A stretch of DNA of 64,000 bases from positions 1 to 64,000 of the forward strand of contig NZ_BCTU01000013.1 in the NCBI RefSeq assembly GCF_001590925.1. Reading direction: 5' to 3'. Shown here piece by piece: positions 39,589 to 50,056 of this stretch. A program made the translations under genes and the position numbers. Origin of the DNA: Serratia plymuthica NBRC 102599 (GTDB lineage: Bacteria; Pseudomonadota; Gammaproteobacteria; Enterobacterales; Enterobacteriaceae). Numbering within the stretch: position 1 is the stretch's first letter; the number at the start of each line of letters is the position of its first letter. The notes beneath the pieces are model-generated. The model had not been told where the DNA came from. It ran no database searches and was given only the letters and a program-made list of their open reading frames with translations.

Positions 39589-39699
39589 TATTGTATTCTT
39601 ATAGACTATAATTCGGCGGCGCACCAGAGACTGGTGCGAAATGTTCCGGCGTGGCATGCTGCCATTACGCCTTACCACCGCGCGGGGATACCGCTACAG

Positions 39700-40461
39700 A
39701 TGCTGCTTTGCCACGACTTAATGCCAACCAATCGGTCGATTGTGCCGATTGCCAAAGATTACCAACACGGCGATTTCGAGCCCCTTCACCACCATAACTG
39801 TGCGCAGCTGATCCACAGCCTTAGCGGCGTGGTGCAGGTAAACACCCGCCTGGGCAGTTGGGTGGTGCCGCCAGGCCGCGGCGTCTGGTTGCCGGCACGG
39901 ATGGAGCATAGCCTGCGCATCACCGGCAAGGTGGCGGCCAGAGCGCTGTTTGTCGATCCCCTGGCACGTGCCGATCTACCGGCGCAGTGCGAAGTGGTGC
40001 AAATCTCGCCGCTGCTGCGCGAGCTGATTATCTGCGCAATGGACATCACGGTGGATTATCCGCCAGGCGGGCGCGAAGAGCGGATAATGGAGTTGATCCT
40101 GGACGAGCTGCGCATCTTGCCTATTTTGCCGCTGCATTTGCCGGAGCCACGCGGTGAAGCCCTGCAGAGGCTGTGCCGGCATATTCAGCAATCGCTGGCG
40201 CAGCCCTGGGAATTGGAGCAGGCGGCCGGCTATATCAGCGTCAGCGGCCGCACGTTGTCGCGCCGCTTTCAGCGTGAAACCGGACTGCGTTTTGGCGACT
40301 GGGTCCGCCGCGCCCGGCTGCTGGCGGCGCTAAACGCTCTGGCGGCCGGCCACTCGGTGCTGGAAGTGGCGCTGGACCTGGGTTATGACAGCCCCAGCGC
40401 CTTCAGCGCCATGTTCCGCCGTCTGCTGGGCGTCGCCCCGAGCGTTTATTTCGCCAGGTAG
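39700..40461 (+). CDS. AraC-family regulator with cupin sensor domain (NimR-like)
   Basis: 253 aa from the ATG at 39700 (GGGGA upstream); a GTG at 39634 would give 275 aa and an ATG at 39721 is also possible. Cupin-type N-terminus: [20 protein letters not shown] and [19 protein letters not shown]. Two helix-turn-helices at the C-terminus: [20 protein letters not shown] and [20 protein letters not shown]. NimR-type regulators usually control a neighbouring efflux gene; none lies next to it. The end overlaps convergent leuA by 16 bp. Confidence 0.85.
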   Translation: MLLCHDLMPTNRSIVPIAKDYQHGDFEPLHHHNCAQLIHSLSGVVQVNTRLGSWVVPPGRGVWLPARMEHSLRITGKVAARALFVDPLARADLPAQCEVVQISPLLRELIICAMDITVDYPPGGREERIMELILDELRILPILPLHLPEPRGEALQRLCRHIQQSLAQPWELEQAAGYISVSGRTLSRRFQRETGLRFGDWVRRARLLAALNALAAGHSVLEVALDLGYDSPSAFSAMFRRLLGVAPSVYFAR

Positions 40462-42116
40462 CGCCCGGCGACGTTAAACAGCGCCTGCAGCGAGGCGCTG
40501 GCGGAATCGACGTCGATGCCAACGCCATAAGCCGCCTCACCGTGCGCCAAAGTGCAACGTATGTAAGCCACCGCGCGACTGTGGCTCTGATGGCCCAGGG
40601 TGTGTTCGTGATAATCCTCAATCGCCAACGCCAGGCCAAAGCGCTGGCGCAGCGCATCCACCGCGCTGGACAGCAAACCGTTCCCCACGCCCATCAGTCT
40701 CTGCTGCTGCTCCTCGAACAATACCCTGGCGCTGAAACTGTAAGCCTCCACGCCATGGCTCTCTGTCTGATAGCTCAGCAATTGCAGGCTCGGCTGTTCA
40801 ACCAGCCCGTAAGTCGTGCGGAACAGCCGCCACAATTCGGCGGTAGTCATCTCTTTACCGCTGCCGTCGGTCGCCTGTTGCACCACTTTGCTGAAATCAA
40901 TCTGCAACCCGCGCGGCAACGACAGGCCGTGATTTTGTTCCAGCAGCCAGGCCGCGCCACTTTTGCCTGACTGGCTGTTAACCCGGATCACCGCCTCATA
41001 GCTGCAGCCGACATCACCCGGATCGAGCGGTAAGTAAGGCACCTGCCACAAACCGTCTTGCCGCTGCTGTTGGGCGGCGAAACCCTTCTTGATGGCATCC
41101 TGATGCGAGCCGGAAAAAGCGGTGAAAACCAGTTCGCCGGCATAAGGATGACGCGGATGCACCGGCAACTGGTTGCACTGTTCAACGACCTCAACCACCT
41201 GCTTCAGTTGGCTGAAATCCAGCCCCGGCGCAACACCCTGGGTGTACAGATTGAGCGCCAGCGTCACCAGATCCACATTGCCGGTGCGCTCGCCGTTGCC
41301 GAACAGGCACCCTTCCACCCGATCGGCTCCGGCCAGCATCGCCAGTTCGGCGCAGGCTACCCCGGTACCGCGATCGTTATGCGGATGCACGCTGATCGTC
41401 ACCTGTTTGCGCTGGCTGAAACGGCGGCAAAACCATTCGATCTGATCGGCATACACGTTAGGCGTACTGACCTCTACCGTCGCCGGCAGGTTGATGATCA
41501 TTGGCCGCCCAGGACCTGGCTGCCAGACATCGGCCACCGCCTCGCAAATCTCCAGCGCGAATTCCAATTCGGTAAAGCAGAAGGTTTCCGGCGAGTACTC
41601 GAAGGTCCAGGCCGTTTCCGGCTGCAATTCGCACTGCTGGCGGATACGCAACGCGCCATTCACCGCCAAGGCTACCGTCGCCGCTTTGTCCTGCCTGAAC
41701 ACAATCTCGCGGAACATGGGGGCTGTGGCGTTATACAAATGCACGATAGCGCGAGGGGCGCCGCGCAGCGATTCAAAGGTGCGATCGATCAGATCGTCAC
41801 GCGACTGAGTCAACACCTGAATGCTGACATCGTCCGGGATCAACCGTTCCTCAATCAGCGAACGCACAAAATCAAAATCCGTTTGCGACGCCGAGGGGAA
41901 CGCCACCTCGATTTCTTTAAACCCGCACTGCAGCAACAGCTGGTAAAACTGGCGTTTACGGGCGTTATCCATCGGTTCCGCCAACGCCTGATTACCGTCA
42001 CGCAGATCGCTGGAGCACCAACGCGGCGCCTGCTCAAGGGTGCGACCGGGCCATTGGCGATCCGGTAACGCCACCGGCGGGAATGGGCGATATTTGCTTG
42101 AAGGGTTGATTAACAT
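40446..42116 (-). CDS. leuA: 2-isopropylmalate synthase, long (LeuA2-type) form
   Basis: 556 aa. Condenses acetyl-CoA with 2-ketoisovalerate at the head of leucine synthesis. [32 protein letters not shown] and [20 protein letters not shown] form the active site and metal site. The leucine-sensing regulatory domain occupies about residues 420-556. This is the class typical of actinobacteria and fungi, not the usual enterobacterial LeuA in leuABCD, and it stands alone here. Start after CCCAGGAGATCGCC; a longer frame was rejected. Confidence 0.9.
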   Translation of the reverse strand: MLINPSSKYRPFPPVALPDRQWPGRTLEQAPRWCSSDLRDGNQALAEPMDNARKRQFYQLLLQCGFKEIEVAFPSASQTDFDFVRSLIEERLIPDDVSIQVLTQSRDDLIDRTFESLRGAPRAIVHLYNATAPMFREIVFRQDKAATVALAVNGALRIRQQCELQPETAWTFEYSPETFCFTELEFALEICEAVADVWQPGPGRPMIINLPATVEVSTPNVYADQIEWFCRRFSQRKQVTISVHPHNDRGTGVACAELAMLAGADRVEGCLFGNGERTGNVDLVTLALNLYTQGVAPGLDFSQLKQVVEVVEQCNQLPVHPRHPYAGELVFTAFSGSHQDAIKKGFAAQQQRQDGLWQVPYLPLDPGDVGCSYEAVIRVNSQSGKSGAAWLLEQNHGLSLPRGLQIDFSKVVQQATDGSGKEMTTAELWRLFRTTYGLVEQPSLQLLSYQTESHGVEAYSFSARVLFEEQQQRLMGVGNGLLSSAVDALRQRFGLALAIEDYHEHTLGHQSHSRAVAYIRCTLAHGEAAYGVGIDVDSASASLQALFNVAGRYLAK

Positions 42117-42326
42117 GGCGATCTCCTGGGTGGTCGTAAACAATGCCTTATTATTTCCCGCCCGGTTATTCGCTGCTCCCGCTTAGCGGACAATCGTCGT
42201 CGCAAAACGGACAACAAAAAAATTTGCATCCTGCGCCAGTGAGACAACAATTACTTCTGACGTATGTCATGACGCTTTGGCGCTGCCAAAGCCCTTTCAT
42301 CAACCTCACTGTGACTGGAGACGGAC

Positions 42327-42704
42327 ATGAGCCTGTATGCAACCCTGGAAGAAGCTATCGAAGCCGCGCGCGAGGAGTTTATTGAATCCGCCGAAAGCGG
42401 CGATGACGATGAACCGCCGGTACCGCAACAGTTCAATCTGCAAAAATACGTGATGCTGGACGGTGATATCATGTGGCAGGCCGAATTCTTTGAGGAGGAA
42501 GGCGAATCGGTCGAGTGTTTCACGCTACGCAGCGGCGCTGCCGCCCAGGCTATTTTTGACGGTGACTACGACGAAGTGGAAATCAGAGCGGAATGGATAG
42601 ATGAAAATACGCTGCACGAGTGGGAGGAAGGTGATTTTCAGCTCGATCCGCCGCTGGACACCGAAGAGGGTCAGACTGCCGCAGACGAGTGGGATGAACG
42701 CTGA
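42327..42704 (+). CDS. msyB: Acidic protein MsyB
   Basis: 125 aa (E. coli 124). Very acidic cytosolic protein that suppresses secY and secA defects in E. coli when over-expressed. ATLEEAIEAAREEF at the N-terminus and EWEEGDFQLDPPLDTEEGQT at the C-terminus are nearly identical to E. coli. GGAGACGGAC precedes the ATG. Confidence 0.94.
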   Translation: MSLYATLEEAIEAAREEFIESAESGDDDEPPVPQQFNLQKYVMLDGDIMWQAEFFEEEGESVECFTLRSGAAAQAIFDGDYDEVEIRAEWIDENTLHEWEEGDFQLDPPLDTEEGQTAADEWDER

Positions 42705-42762
42705 ATAACGTCGGATGGGTGTTAACCTGTCCGACCCCCATAATGTTCTCCCAGGAGGATTC

Positions 42763-43323
42763 ATGATCATCCGCCAGGCAGGCCGCGCCGATTACCCCGC
42801 TATCCTGCAACTGCAATCGCAAAACACCCCGGCAAACCTTAGCGAGAGCCAAAAACGGCAAGGGTTTATCGTCTCTCGTATGGATGAGGCTCAGTTAGAA
42901 AGCATTAACCGGCGTCTGGGCATTCTGGTGGCGGTTGAAGATCGCACGTTGGCGGGCTTTGTCTGCCTGATGCCCACCGATATGCAGCCGCGCCCGCCGG
43001 TGGTGGATGCAATGCTCGATACGCTCGGCAGCCAGTCATTCAACGGCCGGGCACTCCGTGAGCAGAAGGTGTTTTTGTATGGCCCGGTGTGCCTTGATGT
43101 CGCCTGGCGCGGCAAAGGGGTACTCAAACGGTTGTTCGCGGCCGTCAAGGCATGCACCCGCGATGAGTTCGATGTCGGCGCGCTGTTTATTGACGACGAC
43201 AATCCGCATTCACTAACCGCCCACGAGCAAGGGTTGAAGATGACGGTGCTGGCGCCCTTTCGCTGCGGCCGGCACGGATATCAGTTGCTGGTATTCGCCA
43301 CACGGGATCCGATTTACTCGTAA
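42763..43323 (+). CDS. GNAT-family N-acetyltransferase
   Basis: 186 aa from MIIRQAGRADYPA, preceded by AGGAGG. The acetyl-CoA binding segment is VCLDVAWRGKGVLKRLFAAV. Substrate unknown. Follows msyB by 58 bp and its end overlaps convergent yceK by 10 bp. Confidence 0.82.
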   Translation: MIIRQAGRADYPAILQLQSQNTPANLSESQKRQGFIVSRMDEAQLESINRRLGILVAVEDRTLAGFVCLMPTDMQPRPPVVDAMLDTLGSQSFNGRALREQKVFLYGPVCLDVAWRGKGVLKRLFAAVKACTRDEFDVGALFIDDDNPHSLTAHEQGLKMTVLAPFRCGRHGYQLLVFATRDPIYS

Positions 43324-43559
43324 GGCCCGTGCTGTGCATCAAACGGCAACATAAAGGTATCCACCACCATCGACAGCGGTACGTCGATCACCGTGATGTA
43401 GCGCCAGGGCGTATCGCGCAGATCCCATTGCACGCCCGGGTAATATTGATGGCCATGCCCGGCGCCGGGCACCGTGCGGCTGATGATGCTGCCGCAGCCG
43501 GTTAACGCCATGACGCCTGCCGCCAGCAACGCCAAGCGGATTAAAGAAGAAAAGTTCAC
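43314..43559 (-). CDS. yceK: YceK-family lipoprotein
   Basis: 81 aa from GTG (43559), or one codon longer from TTG. Signal peptide with lipobox LTGC before GSIISRTVPGAGHGHQYYPG, which matches E. coli YceK closely, as does the YITVIDVPLSMVVDTFMLP stretch and end DAQHGPYE. Member of the DUF1375 lipoproteins; role unknown. The larger open frame upstream (to 43694) is not credible because the signal peptide would be buried. Confidence 0.88.
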   Translation of the reverse strand: MNFSSLIRLALLAAGVMALTGCGSIISRTVPGAGHGHQYYPGVQWDLRDTPWRYITVIDVPLSMVVDTFMLPFDAQHGPYE

Positions 43560-43665
43560 CAAATTGACTCTTGAACCTGGTTGTTTTGAAAATAAACAAC
43601 ACCCTGCGCGGATGTTAGCACAGTTTCCTGGCGCCAGTTTGTCAGCATTGCGTAAGCAAAAGACC

Positions 43666-43700
43666 AAAAAAAACGGGGAACACGCAATGCGCATTCCCCG
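43666..43700 (-). terminator. Terminator of opgH
   Basis: Stem CGGGGAA/TTCCCCG with a 13-nt loop, followed on the minus strand by eight T. Confidence 0.85.
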
Positions 43701-43721
43701 CTTGGGCTAACCGGTCAGCGA

Positions 43722-46283
43722 CTAACGCCGGCCGACAGGATGAGCCTGTTCGTTATGAGGCAGTTGCTGATAGCATTCACGCCACGCTTTGCCTTCCGGC
43801 AGCAGCCAGACGCGCTGATGCAGACGCGACAGCGCCACGGGATCGCTCAGCAGCTCCAGACGTTTACCCTTCACCAGTTTCTCCGGCCCCAGTTGCAGCG
43901 CTTCCGTCACCCGCTCTTCACGGTTACGCTCAATCGCCCCGCGCAGGTGGTGACGCGCCGTCGCCAGCGCCGTTGCCAATGCGTTGAATGACGGGTTAAC
44001 CACGGCGTGCATAAAGCCATTGGCCAGCGCGCGCTCACGGTTAAGCTGCAGATACTCTTCCGTCGCCAACAGTTCGCGCGGCGGTGAGTATTCTTCCGGG
44101 ATCAGGAACAGTTTGGCGCGCTTGCTTTTTATGCCCAAGGTCGCGCGGCTCGACAGCGCCGACACGATAGGTGACAGGATCAGCGAGAAGACGATCGGCG
44201 ACAACCACCACAGGAAACGCAGATCCAGCCAAGCCATACCACCGGCCCAGACCAGGCCCAACAGCATCTGTGAACCGTGACGCTTGAAGGCTTCGCTCCA
44301 TGGCGTGTCATCATCGTCACGCTGCGGAGAGTTCCATACCACTTCCCAGCCCAGGAAAGCGCTGACCACGAACACCGTGTGGAACAGCATGCGCACCGGC
44401 GCCAGCAGCACCGAGAACAGCATTTCCATCAGCATCGACAGCAGCAGGCGCAAAGCGCCACCGTATTCTTTGGCGCCTTTGGCCCAGATCAGCACTATGC
44501 TGAGCAGTTTAGGCAAGAACAGCAGTATCAGGGTGGTGGAGAACAGCGCTATCGCCAGCTCTGGACGCCACTGCGGCCATACCGGGAACAGCTGACGCGG
44601 CTGCAGGAAGTACTGCGGCTCCATCAGGGTATGCACCACCTGCAACGCGGTCGACAGCGCCAGGAACATAAACCACAACGGCGCCGACAGATAAGACATT
44701 ACGCCCGTCAGGAACACCGCACGGTGCACCGGGTGCATGCCTTTGACCAGGAACAGGCGGAAGTTCATCAGGTTACCGTGACACCAGCGACGGTCGCGCT
44801 TCAGCTCATCCAGCAGGTTCGGCGGCAATTCTTCATAGCTGCCCGGCAGGTCATAGGCAATCCACACGCCCCAACCGGCACGGCGCATCAGCGCGGCTTC
44901 CACGAAGTCATGCGACATGATGGAACCGGCGAAAGAGCCTTCGCCCGGCAGCGGCGCCAGCGCACAGTGTTCGATAAACGGCTTCACGCGGATAATCGCG
45001 TTATGGCCCCAGTAGTGCGACTCGCCCAACTGCCAGAAATGCAGACCTGCGGTGAACAGCGGCCCGTAGACCCGGGTGGCAAACTGTTGCACGCGAGCAT
45101 ACAGCGTATCCATGCCCGAGGCCTTCGGCGCGGACTGGATGATACCGGCGTTCGGATTGGCTTCCATCAAGCGTACCAGACCGGTGAGACACTCACCGCT
45201 CATCACGCTGTCGGCGTCCAGAATCACCATGTAGCTGTACTCGCCACCCCAACGACGACAGAAGTCGTCGATGTTGCCGCTTTTGCGTTTCACGCGGCGG
45301 CGGCGGCGGCGGTAGAAGATGCGGCCATGGCCGTCAACATCGCGGCACAGTTCCATCCATGCCTTCTGTTCCGCCATGCAGATATCCGGATCGTAGCTGT
45401 CGCTCAGCACGTAGATATCGAAATGCTCCAGCTGGCCGGTAGCGGCGACGGACTCATAGGTCGCACGCAGGCCGGCGAACACGCGCTCGACGTCTTCGTT
45501 ACAGATCGGCATGATCAACGCGGTGCGGTGCGCCGGGTTAATCGGCTCATCGCCCTTGATGGTGGAAGAGATGCTGTACTTATCTTTGCCAATCAGCAGT
45601 TGCAGGAACCCCATCAACGCGGTCCAGAACCCGGCCGATACCCAGCAAAAAAGAATGGCGAACAAGATCAGAATGCCGGTTTGCAGGACATAAGGCAGCA
45701 GTTGCAGCACCGATTGCATCAGATCCTGATCCAACATGGCCAGCGGATCGATCAGCGCCCAGCCCTGATACGGCAAAATGGTTTTCATGTACCAGGTGGC
45801 GATGCCGGTTTGCACCAGCATCAACACCAGCAGCACATAGCGGCGCATCGAACCGACCACGCGCCAGCGATTTTCCGCCTCGGCTTCCTCTTTGGTAGCG
45901 TGACGATTGTGCGGCGAGCGCCCCAGCAACGAATCCCAAAAACGCGCCACCGGGTTGGTGCGCCAGGCTTCCGGGAACATGCTGGTACGTTTGATCGGAG
46001 GCATCGCCTTCAGTACGGTACGGCCTTCGGCGTCGGTGTCGAAATCGTCGTCGCTGACCGCATCCGGCCACGCGCTTTCGATACGCGTTTTGACCGAGGC
46101 CAGCGCCACGTCATCCGCCGACAGCTTATTGACGTTGGCATCGGCGGCGCCCATCTTGCGATGCAGCGCCTCCAGTGCCTGGCCGTCATCTGCCGCCGGC
46201 TGTGGTTTAAGCGCCTCTGACCGCTCGGCGGTCAGAGGCATTGCCGCAAGATAATCCTGGGCAGGTTGAGTAAGCTTATTCAT
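43722..46283 (-). CDS. opgH: Osmoregulated periplasmic glucan glucosyltransferase
   Basis: 853 aa. Inner-membrane GT2 enzyme that polymerises beta-1,2-glucan from UDP-glucose and, in E. coli, couples UDP-glucose to cell size. Catalytic motifs: [28 protein letters not shown] and the [14 protein letters not shown] (Q/RxxRW) motif. About eight membrane helices, cytosolic N-terminus. Start [16 protein letters not shown]; overlaps the opgG end by 8 nt, as in E. coli. Confidence 0.96.
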   Translation of the reverse strand: MNKLTQPAQDYLAAMPLTAERSEALKPQPAADDGQALEALHRKMGAADANVNKLSADDVALASVKTRIESAWPDAVSDDDFDTDAEGRTVLKAMPPIKRTSMFPEAWRTNPVARFWDSLLGRSPHNRHATKEEAEAENRWRVVGSMRRYVLLVLMLVQTGIATWYMKTILPYQGWALIDPLAMLDQDLMQSVLQLLPYVLQTGILILFAILFCWVSAGFWTALMGFLQLLIGKDKYSISSTIKGDEPINPAHRTALIMPICNEDVERVFAGLRATYESVAATGQLEHFDIYVLSDSYDPDICMAEQKAWMELCRDVDGHGRIFYRRRRRRVKRKSGNIDDFCRRWGGEYSYMVILDADSVMSGECLTGLVRLMEANPNAGIIQSAPKASGMDTLYARVQQFATRVYGPLFTAGLHFWQLGESHYWGHNAIIRVKPFIEHCALAPLPGEGSFAGSIMSHDFVEAALMRRAGWGVWIAYDLPGSYEELPPNLLDELKRDRRWCHGNLMNFRLFLVKGMHPVHRAVFLTGVMSYLSAPLWFMFLALSTALQVVHTLMEPQYFLQPRQLFPVWPQWRPELAIALFSTTLILLFLPKLLSIVLIWAKGAKEYGGALRLLLSMLMEMLFSVLLAPVRMLFHTVFVVSAFLGWEVVWNSPQRDDDDTPWSEAFKRHGSQMLLGLVWAGGMAWLDLRFLWWLSPIVFSLILSPIVSALSSRATLGIKSKRAKLFLIPEEYSPPRELLATEEYLQLNRERALANGFMHAVVNPSFNALATALATARHHLRGAIERNREERVTEALQLGPEKLVKGKRLELLSDPVALSRLHQRVWLLPEGKAWRECYQQLPHNEQAHPVGRR

Positions 46284-47844
46284 TGGCAGGTAGCTGATAG
46301 CTCCAGGTTTCCGACAGGGTCTTATCACCATTGACCAGCGCAGCGCGCATTTCTACCGGCTTCTTGTCGTCTTTCACTTTAAGACGCAGCGTCAGGCGCC
46401 AGCCTTTGGTCACTGGATTATAGCGGACATTGTTTTCTACCACTTCACCGTTGTCGCCGATGCTCACCTGAGAGGCGACCGGCGTAGCGCCGTCCAGACC
46501 TTTCAGTACCGGGCCAACGAAATCAACCAGGAATGCCACGCTGCCGTCAGGCTCGCGGATCAGGTTGGACTGCTTCACGTCACCGGTAGAACGCATCGTC
46601 TGGCTTACGTAGGCGATGTCCTGTGAATGCAGCTTGTCTTCGTCGCGGGTGAAGTGCAGGCGGTAGCTCAGCGCCAGCGGGGTTTTGGCATCCGGCAATA
46701 CGTCCGGAGTCCAGAAGGCAACGATGTTGTCGTTGGTTTCATCCGCAGTAGGGATTTCCACCAGCTCCACTTTACCCTTGCCCCAGTCGCCGCGCGGCTC
46801 GATCCAGGCGCTTGGACGCAGGTCGTAACGATCGTCCAGATCTTCGTAATCCTTGAAGTTACGGCCGCGTTGCAGCAAACCGAAACCTTTCGGGTTCTCG
46901 ATCTGGTAGGTGCTGACGGACAGGTGCTTCGGATTATTCAGCGGACGCCAGATCCACTCGCCGTTGCCGGCATGGATCGACAAACCGTTGGAATCATGCA
47001 GCGCCGGACGGTAGTTCAGCGTTGGCGACGGCTGGCTTGGCCCGAACAGGTACATGCTGGTCAGCGGTGCCATGCCCAGTTTGCCGACCTTGTCGCGCAG
47101 GAACACTTTGGACTCGACGTCCACCGTGGTATCGCGGCCCGGATAGACCACAAAACGATAAGCGCCGGTGGCTCGCGGTGAATCCAGCAGCGCGTAAACG
47201 ACCAGGTGCTTGTCGCCCTGCTTCGGACGCTCAACCCAGAATTCGCGGAAGCGCGGGAACTCTTCACCGGACGGCAAGGCGGTATCAATCGCCAGGCCAC
47301 GAGCGGAAAGCCCGTAAACCTGCCCTTTACCCACCACGCGGAAGTAGCTCGCGCCCAGCAGGCTCATAATTTCGTCGTTCTTATCCGCACTGTTGATCGG
47401 ATAAATCACCTTGAAACCGGCAAAGCCGAGGTTTTTTACCGAATCCGGATCGTGCTTCACCGAACCAAAGTTGAAGTAATCCGGGCTGTACTTGATCTGT
47501 TTTACGCTGGTTGCAGTGACTTCATTGATTTTCACCGGCGTGTCGAAGTACATCCCCTGATGATAAAACTCAAGTTTGAATGGGGTTTTCAGCTTGCTCC
47601 AATAGGCTTTATCGTGATTGAACTGAATCTGCTGATAGTCCGCGAACTTCATTTCACGGAATTGAGAAGGAAGGTTGCTCTTCGGGGCCTCAAAGCCTTT
47701 TCCTGCCAGATCCTGCGCCTGCTTGGCCACATCGTCGATAGAAAAAGCCCATGCCTGCGAAGTAAACAGCGTGAACAATACGGTAGCACCTAACCAACGA
47801 ACGCTCGCGGCGCGTGGTTTACTGGATAATATATTAACTAGCAC
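46276..47844 (-). CDS. opgG: Periplasmic glucan biosynthesis protein OpgG
   Basis: 522 aa from GTG at 47844, preceded by AGGGGGGG; ATG at 47883 is possible but lacks a ribosome binding site. Signal peptide [18 protein letters not shown] is cut before [11 protein letters not shown]. Periplasmic, needed with OpgH for backbone branching. [18 protein letters not shown] and [20 protein letters not shown] are conserved. Osmotic control is expected from the family; divergent from opgC with a 260-bp shared promoter region. Confidence 0.94.
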   Translation of the reverse strand: MLVNILSSKPRAASVRWLGATVLFTLFTSQAWAFSIDDVAKQAQDLAGKGFEAPKSNLPSQFREMKFADYQQIQFNHDKAYWSKLKTPFKLEFYHQGMYFDTPVKINEVTATSVKQIKYSPDYFNFGSVKHDPDSVKNLGFAGFKVIYPINSADKNDEIMSLLGASYFRVVGKGQVYGLSARGLAIDTALPSGEEFPRFREFWVERPKQGDKHLVVYALLDSPRATGAYRFVVYPGRDTTVDVESKVFLRDKVGKLGMAPLTSMYLFGPSQPSPTLNYRPALHDSNGLSIHAGNGEWIWRPLNNPKHLSVSTYQIENPKGFGLLQRGRNFKDYEDLDDRYDLRPSAWIEPRGDWGKGKVELVEIPTADETNDNIVAFWTPDVLPDAKTPLALSYRLHFTRDEDKLHSQDIAYVSQTMRSTGDVKQSNLIREPDGSVAFLVDFVGPVLKGLDGATPVASQVSIGDNGEVVENNVRYNPVTKGWRLTLRLKVKDDKKPVEMRAALVNGDKTLSETWSYQLPANE

Positions 47845-48104
47845 ATCCCCCCCTATTCGTGTGCTCAAATCATTTAAATCCATATTAATGGATTATTCAG
47901 CTTTCCGACAACATGATAAATGGATGGTTCATGTTTATGGCTCATTGTTTAAGCAGCTGATGAAACACCAGCGTAGCAAGCCGTGCAGCAAGACGCTATG
48001 GAAAAATGTGAATCGGTATAGTAGGGTTCGGGATTGCGATTTAACCATTGCCGACTTATTAAGCGTGTTAATGACCACTCGACAAAATGACTAGCGGTAA
48101 CCTA

Positions 48105-49235
48105 ATGACTAAAGGCAACAATCAACGCGAGTTTTTCCTCGATTCGATCCGGGCTTATTTGATGTTGCTCGGTGTTCCTTTCCACCTCTCACTGATCTAT
48201 TCCAGCCATGCCTGGGCGGTGAACAGCGCGACTCCCTCGTTCTCGCTGACGGTGCTGAACGACTTCATCCATGCCTTCCGCATGCAAGTGTTCTTCGTGA
48301 TATCCGGCTACTTCTCCTACATGCTTTACGAGCGTTACGAGCGTCACCATTGGTTGAAGGTCAGACTGGAGCGGGTGGCAATCCCCCTGCTGAGCTCGAT
48401 TCCCTTAATAACCGTACCGCAGTTTTTCATGCTGAAATACTTCACGGATAAATTAAACGGCTGGGAAGATTTTTCGATCTATCAGAAAATAAATGTAACA
48501 ATCTGGGAACTGGTTTCCCACCTGTGGTTTTTATTAACTCTGTCCTTGCTAACCACCGCCTGTTTTTATCTGTTCAAAAAAATTAAGACGTTAAAAAGTA
48601 ACATCGCTCCTAACCCGATAAATAAAATGACTGGATTAGGAAACATCTCACTGTTCTTTCTTTTATATGCTTTATGCTATTCGGCCGCGCACCGTATTAT
48701 TTTAATTTTTGCGCCGCAATTGCTTTCCAATGGCCTGTTCAATTTTGTGGTGATGGAGACGATGTTCTACCTGCCGTTCTTCATCCTCGGCGCTTACGCG
48801 TTTAAGTACGTGTGGTTGAAAGAGATTTTCCTCAAACCCTCCCCATTGGCAGTGCTCGGCTCACTGCTGTTGTTGATTGCCTACATGCTGAATCAGAAGT
48901 TACTGGCCCACAGCAGCTATATGTTTGAACTGGAAATTGTGATCAAAACCCTGCTCGGCATCCTGATGGCGAACGTGGTGTTTTCATTCGGACACCGGTT
49001 GCTGAACTATCATTCGCCAAAAATCACGTACCTGGTCAACGCGTCGTTGTTTATATATCTGGTGCATCATCCGCTGACCTTGATATATGGCGCTTTTGTG
49101 ACGCCGTATATCAACAATAACCTTCTGGGTTTCCTGATTGGTATGGTGTTCGTTTTCTCCTGCGCCTTTGCCTTATATGAACTGCACAAGCGCATCCCTC
49201 TGCTGCGCTTCCTGTTCTCCGGGAAACCCCAGTAA
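48105..49235 (+). CDS. opgC: Periplasmic glucan succinyltransferase OpgC
   Basis: 376 aa, about ten membrane helices, acyltransferase-3 family. Transfers succinyl residues to periplasmic glucans. FFLDSIRAYLMLLGVPFHLS (catalytic His region), RMQVFFVISGYFSYML and YLVHHPLTLIYGAFVTPYI match E. coli MdoC. Start at MTKGNNQREFF rather than six codons upstream; the ribosome binding site is weak. Divergent from opgGH as in E. coli. Confidence 0.93.
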   Translation: MTKGNNQREFFLDSIRAYLMLLGVPFHLSLIYSSHAWAVNSATPSFSLTVLNDFIHAFRMQVFFVISGYFSYMLYERYERHHWLKVRLERVAIPLLSSIPLITVPQFFMLKYFTDKLNGWEDFSIYQKINVTIWELVSHLWFLLTLSLLTTACFYLFKKIKTLKSNIAPNPINKMTGLGNISLFFLLYALCYSAAHRIILIFAPQLLSNGLFNFVVMETMFYLPFFILGAYAFKYVWLKEIFLKPSPLAVLGSLLLLIAYMLNQKLLAHSSYMFELEIVIKTLLGILMANVVFSFGHRLLNYHSPKITYLVNASLFIYLVHHPLTLIYGAFVTPYINNNLLGFLIGMVFVFSCAFALYELHKRIPLLRFLFSGKPQ

Positions 49236-49549
49236 TCCCTCTCCCTCCCGGCAGCTTTTGGCTTGCCGGGGCGCCTCCTGTCATACCGTTGTCCCCTGCA
49301 ACGGATATAGTTCGATTTTTCGCCCATATTTAATACTGAGCACACATTGCTCAGCCCACTGGTTAAAGTTAGGGCAAAGTTATGCTGGAGCATATTGCCG
49401 CTAGTTGTTATAACTGCAATGCATAAGTGGAAATCCACATCCCTGCCTTACGGTAGTGATTGGGCTCAATGAACCCTGAGGGACGACGTTGTCGTTGGTA
49501 CGACAATGTTTGCAGCATCCCCCTTCCGTCACGACAGAGAGGATTTTTA
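49236..49549 (+). promoter_or_regulatory. Leader region with a strong hairpin before the AriR-like gene
   Basis: 314 bp without a gene. A perfect stem TTGTCGT-TGGT-ACGACAA (49489-49506) extends by wobble and Watson-Crick pairs to 49485-49510. It lies 40 bp before the small gene, with AGAGGA before its ATG. The leader may fold to control translation. Confidence 0.4.
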
Positions 49550-49774
49550 ATGACTGACAAAGACACTTCGGCTCAGGAAGCCATTCCAGAAAACGCCACC
49601 CTACTGAAAATCCTTGGCCGGTTGCTGTCCGCACTGGACTCGTCGATCAGCGGCAAGGATCGCAGCATTCTGGTAACCGAGCTTTCCAGCCTCAATCTTG
49701 ACGGCATTTCAGAGTCTGAGCGAAAGCTGGCCGCTGAGTTGATCCGACGGGCCTTGCAATCACTCGATCATTAA
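49550..49774 (+). CDS. Small helical protein, possibly YmgB/AriR-like
   Basis: 74 aa from MTDKDTSAQEAIPEN, after AGAGGATTTTTA. Two predicted helices. GRLLSALDSSISGKDRSILV and the SESERKLAAELIRRALQSL tail resemble the layout of E. coli AriR (YmgB) and YcgZ, small Rcs-linked biofilm and acid-stress regulators. The match is by eye and weak; it may be unrelated. Confidence 0.55.
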   Translation: MTDKDTSAQEAIPENATLLKILGRLLSALDSSISGKDRSILVTELSSLNLDGISESERKLAAELIRRALQSLDH

Positions 49775-50056
49775 CGACACTGGCCTACAAACCATTAAGC
49801 CTCCCAACAGGGGCTTAATGGTTTTTCTCCCTCACTCGGCCGCCAATGATTGTTGCCCAGGTAAATATTCAGTCTGCTGATAACTATAGATAAAAGCACG
49901 AACTTGTCCTCTTCCCCTCGCTTTCCCTGTCCGTTTCCACCAAGTGGCAATAAATACCAAATCAGCTTTAGCGTTTTACCCACTAAACACGTTATCATCA
50001 TCGGGTATCTGCGCCCACGCGCACCGCCTTTCCCCCAGCCTCAGGAGAACGTTATT

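Noticed and set aside
44277-46220. 647-codon plus-strand frame antisense to opgH
   Set aside because: Shadow of opgH codon bias; His/Gln/Arg-rich translation with no credible domain.
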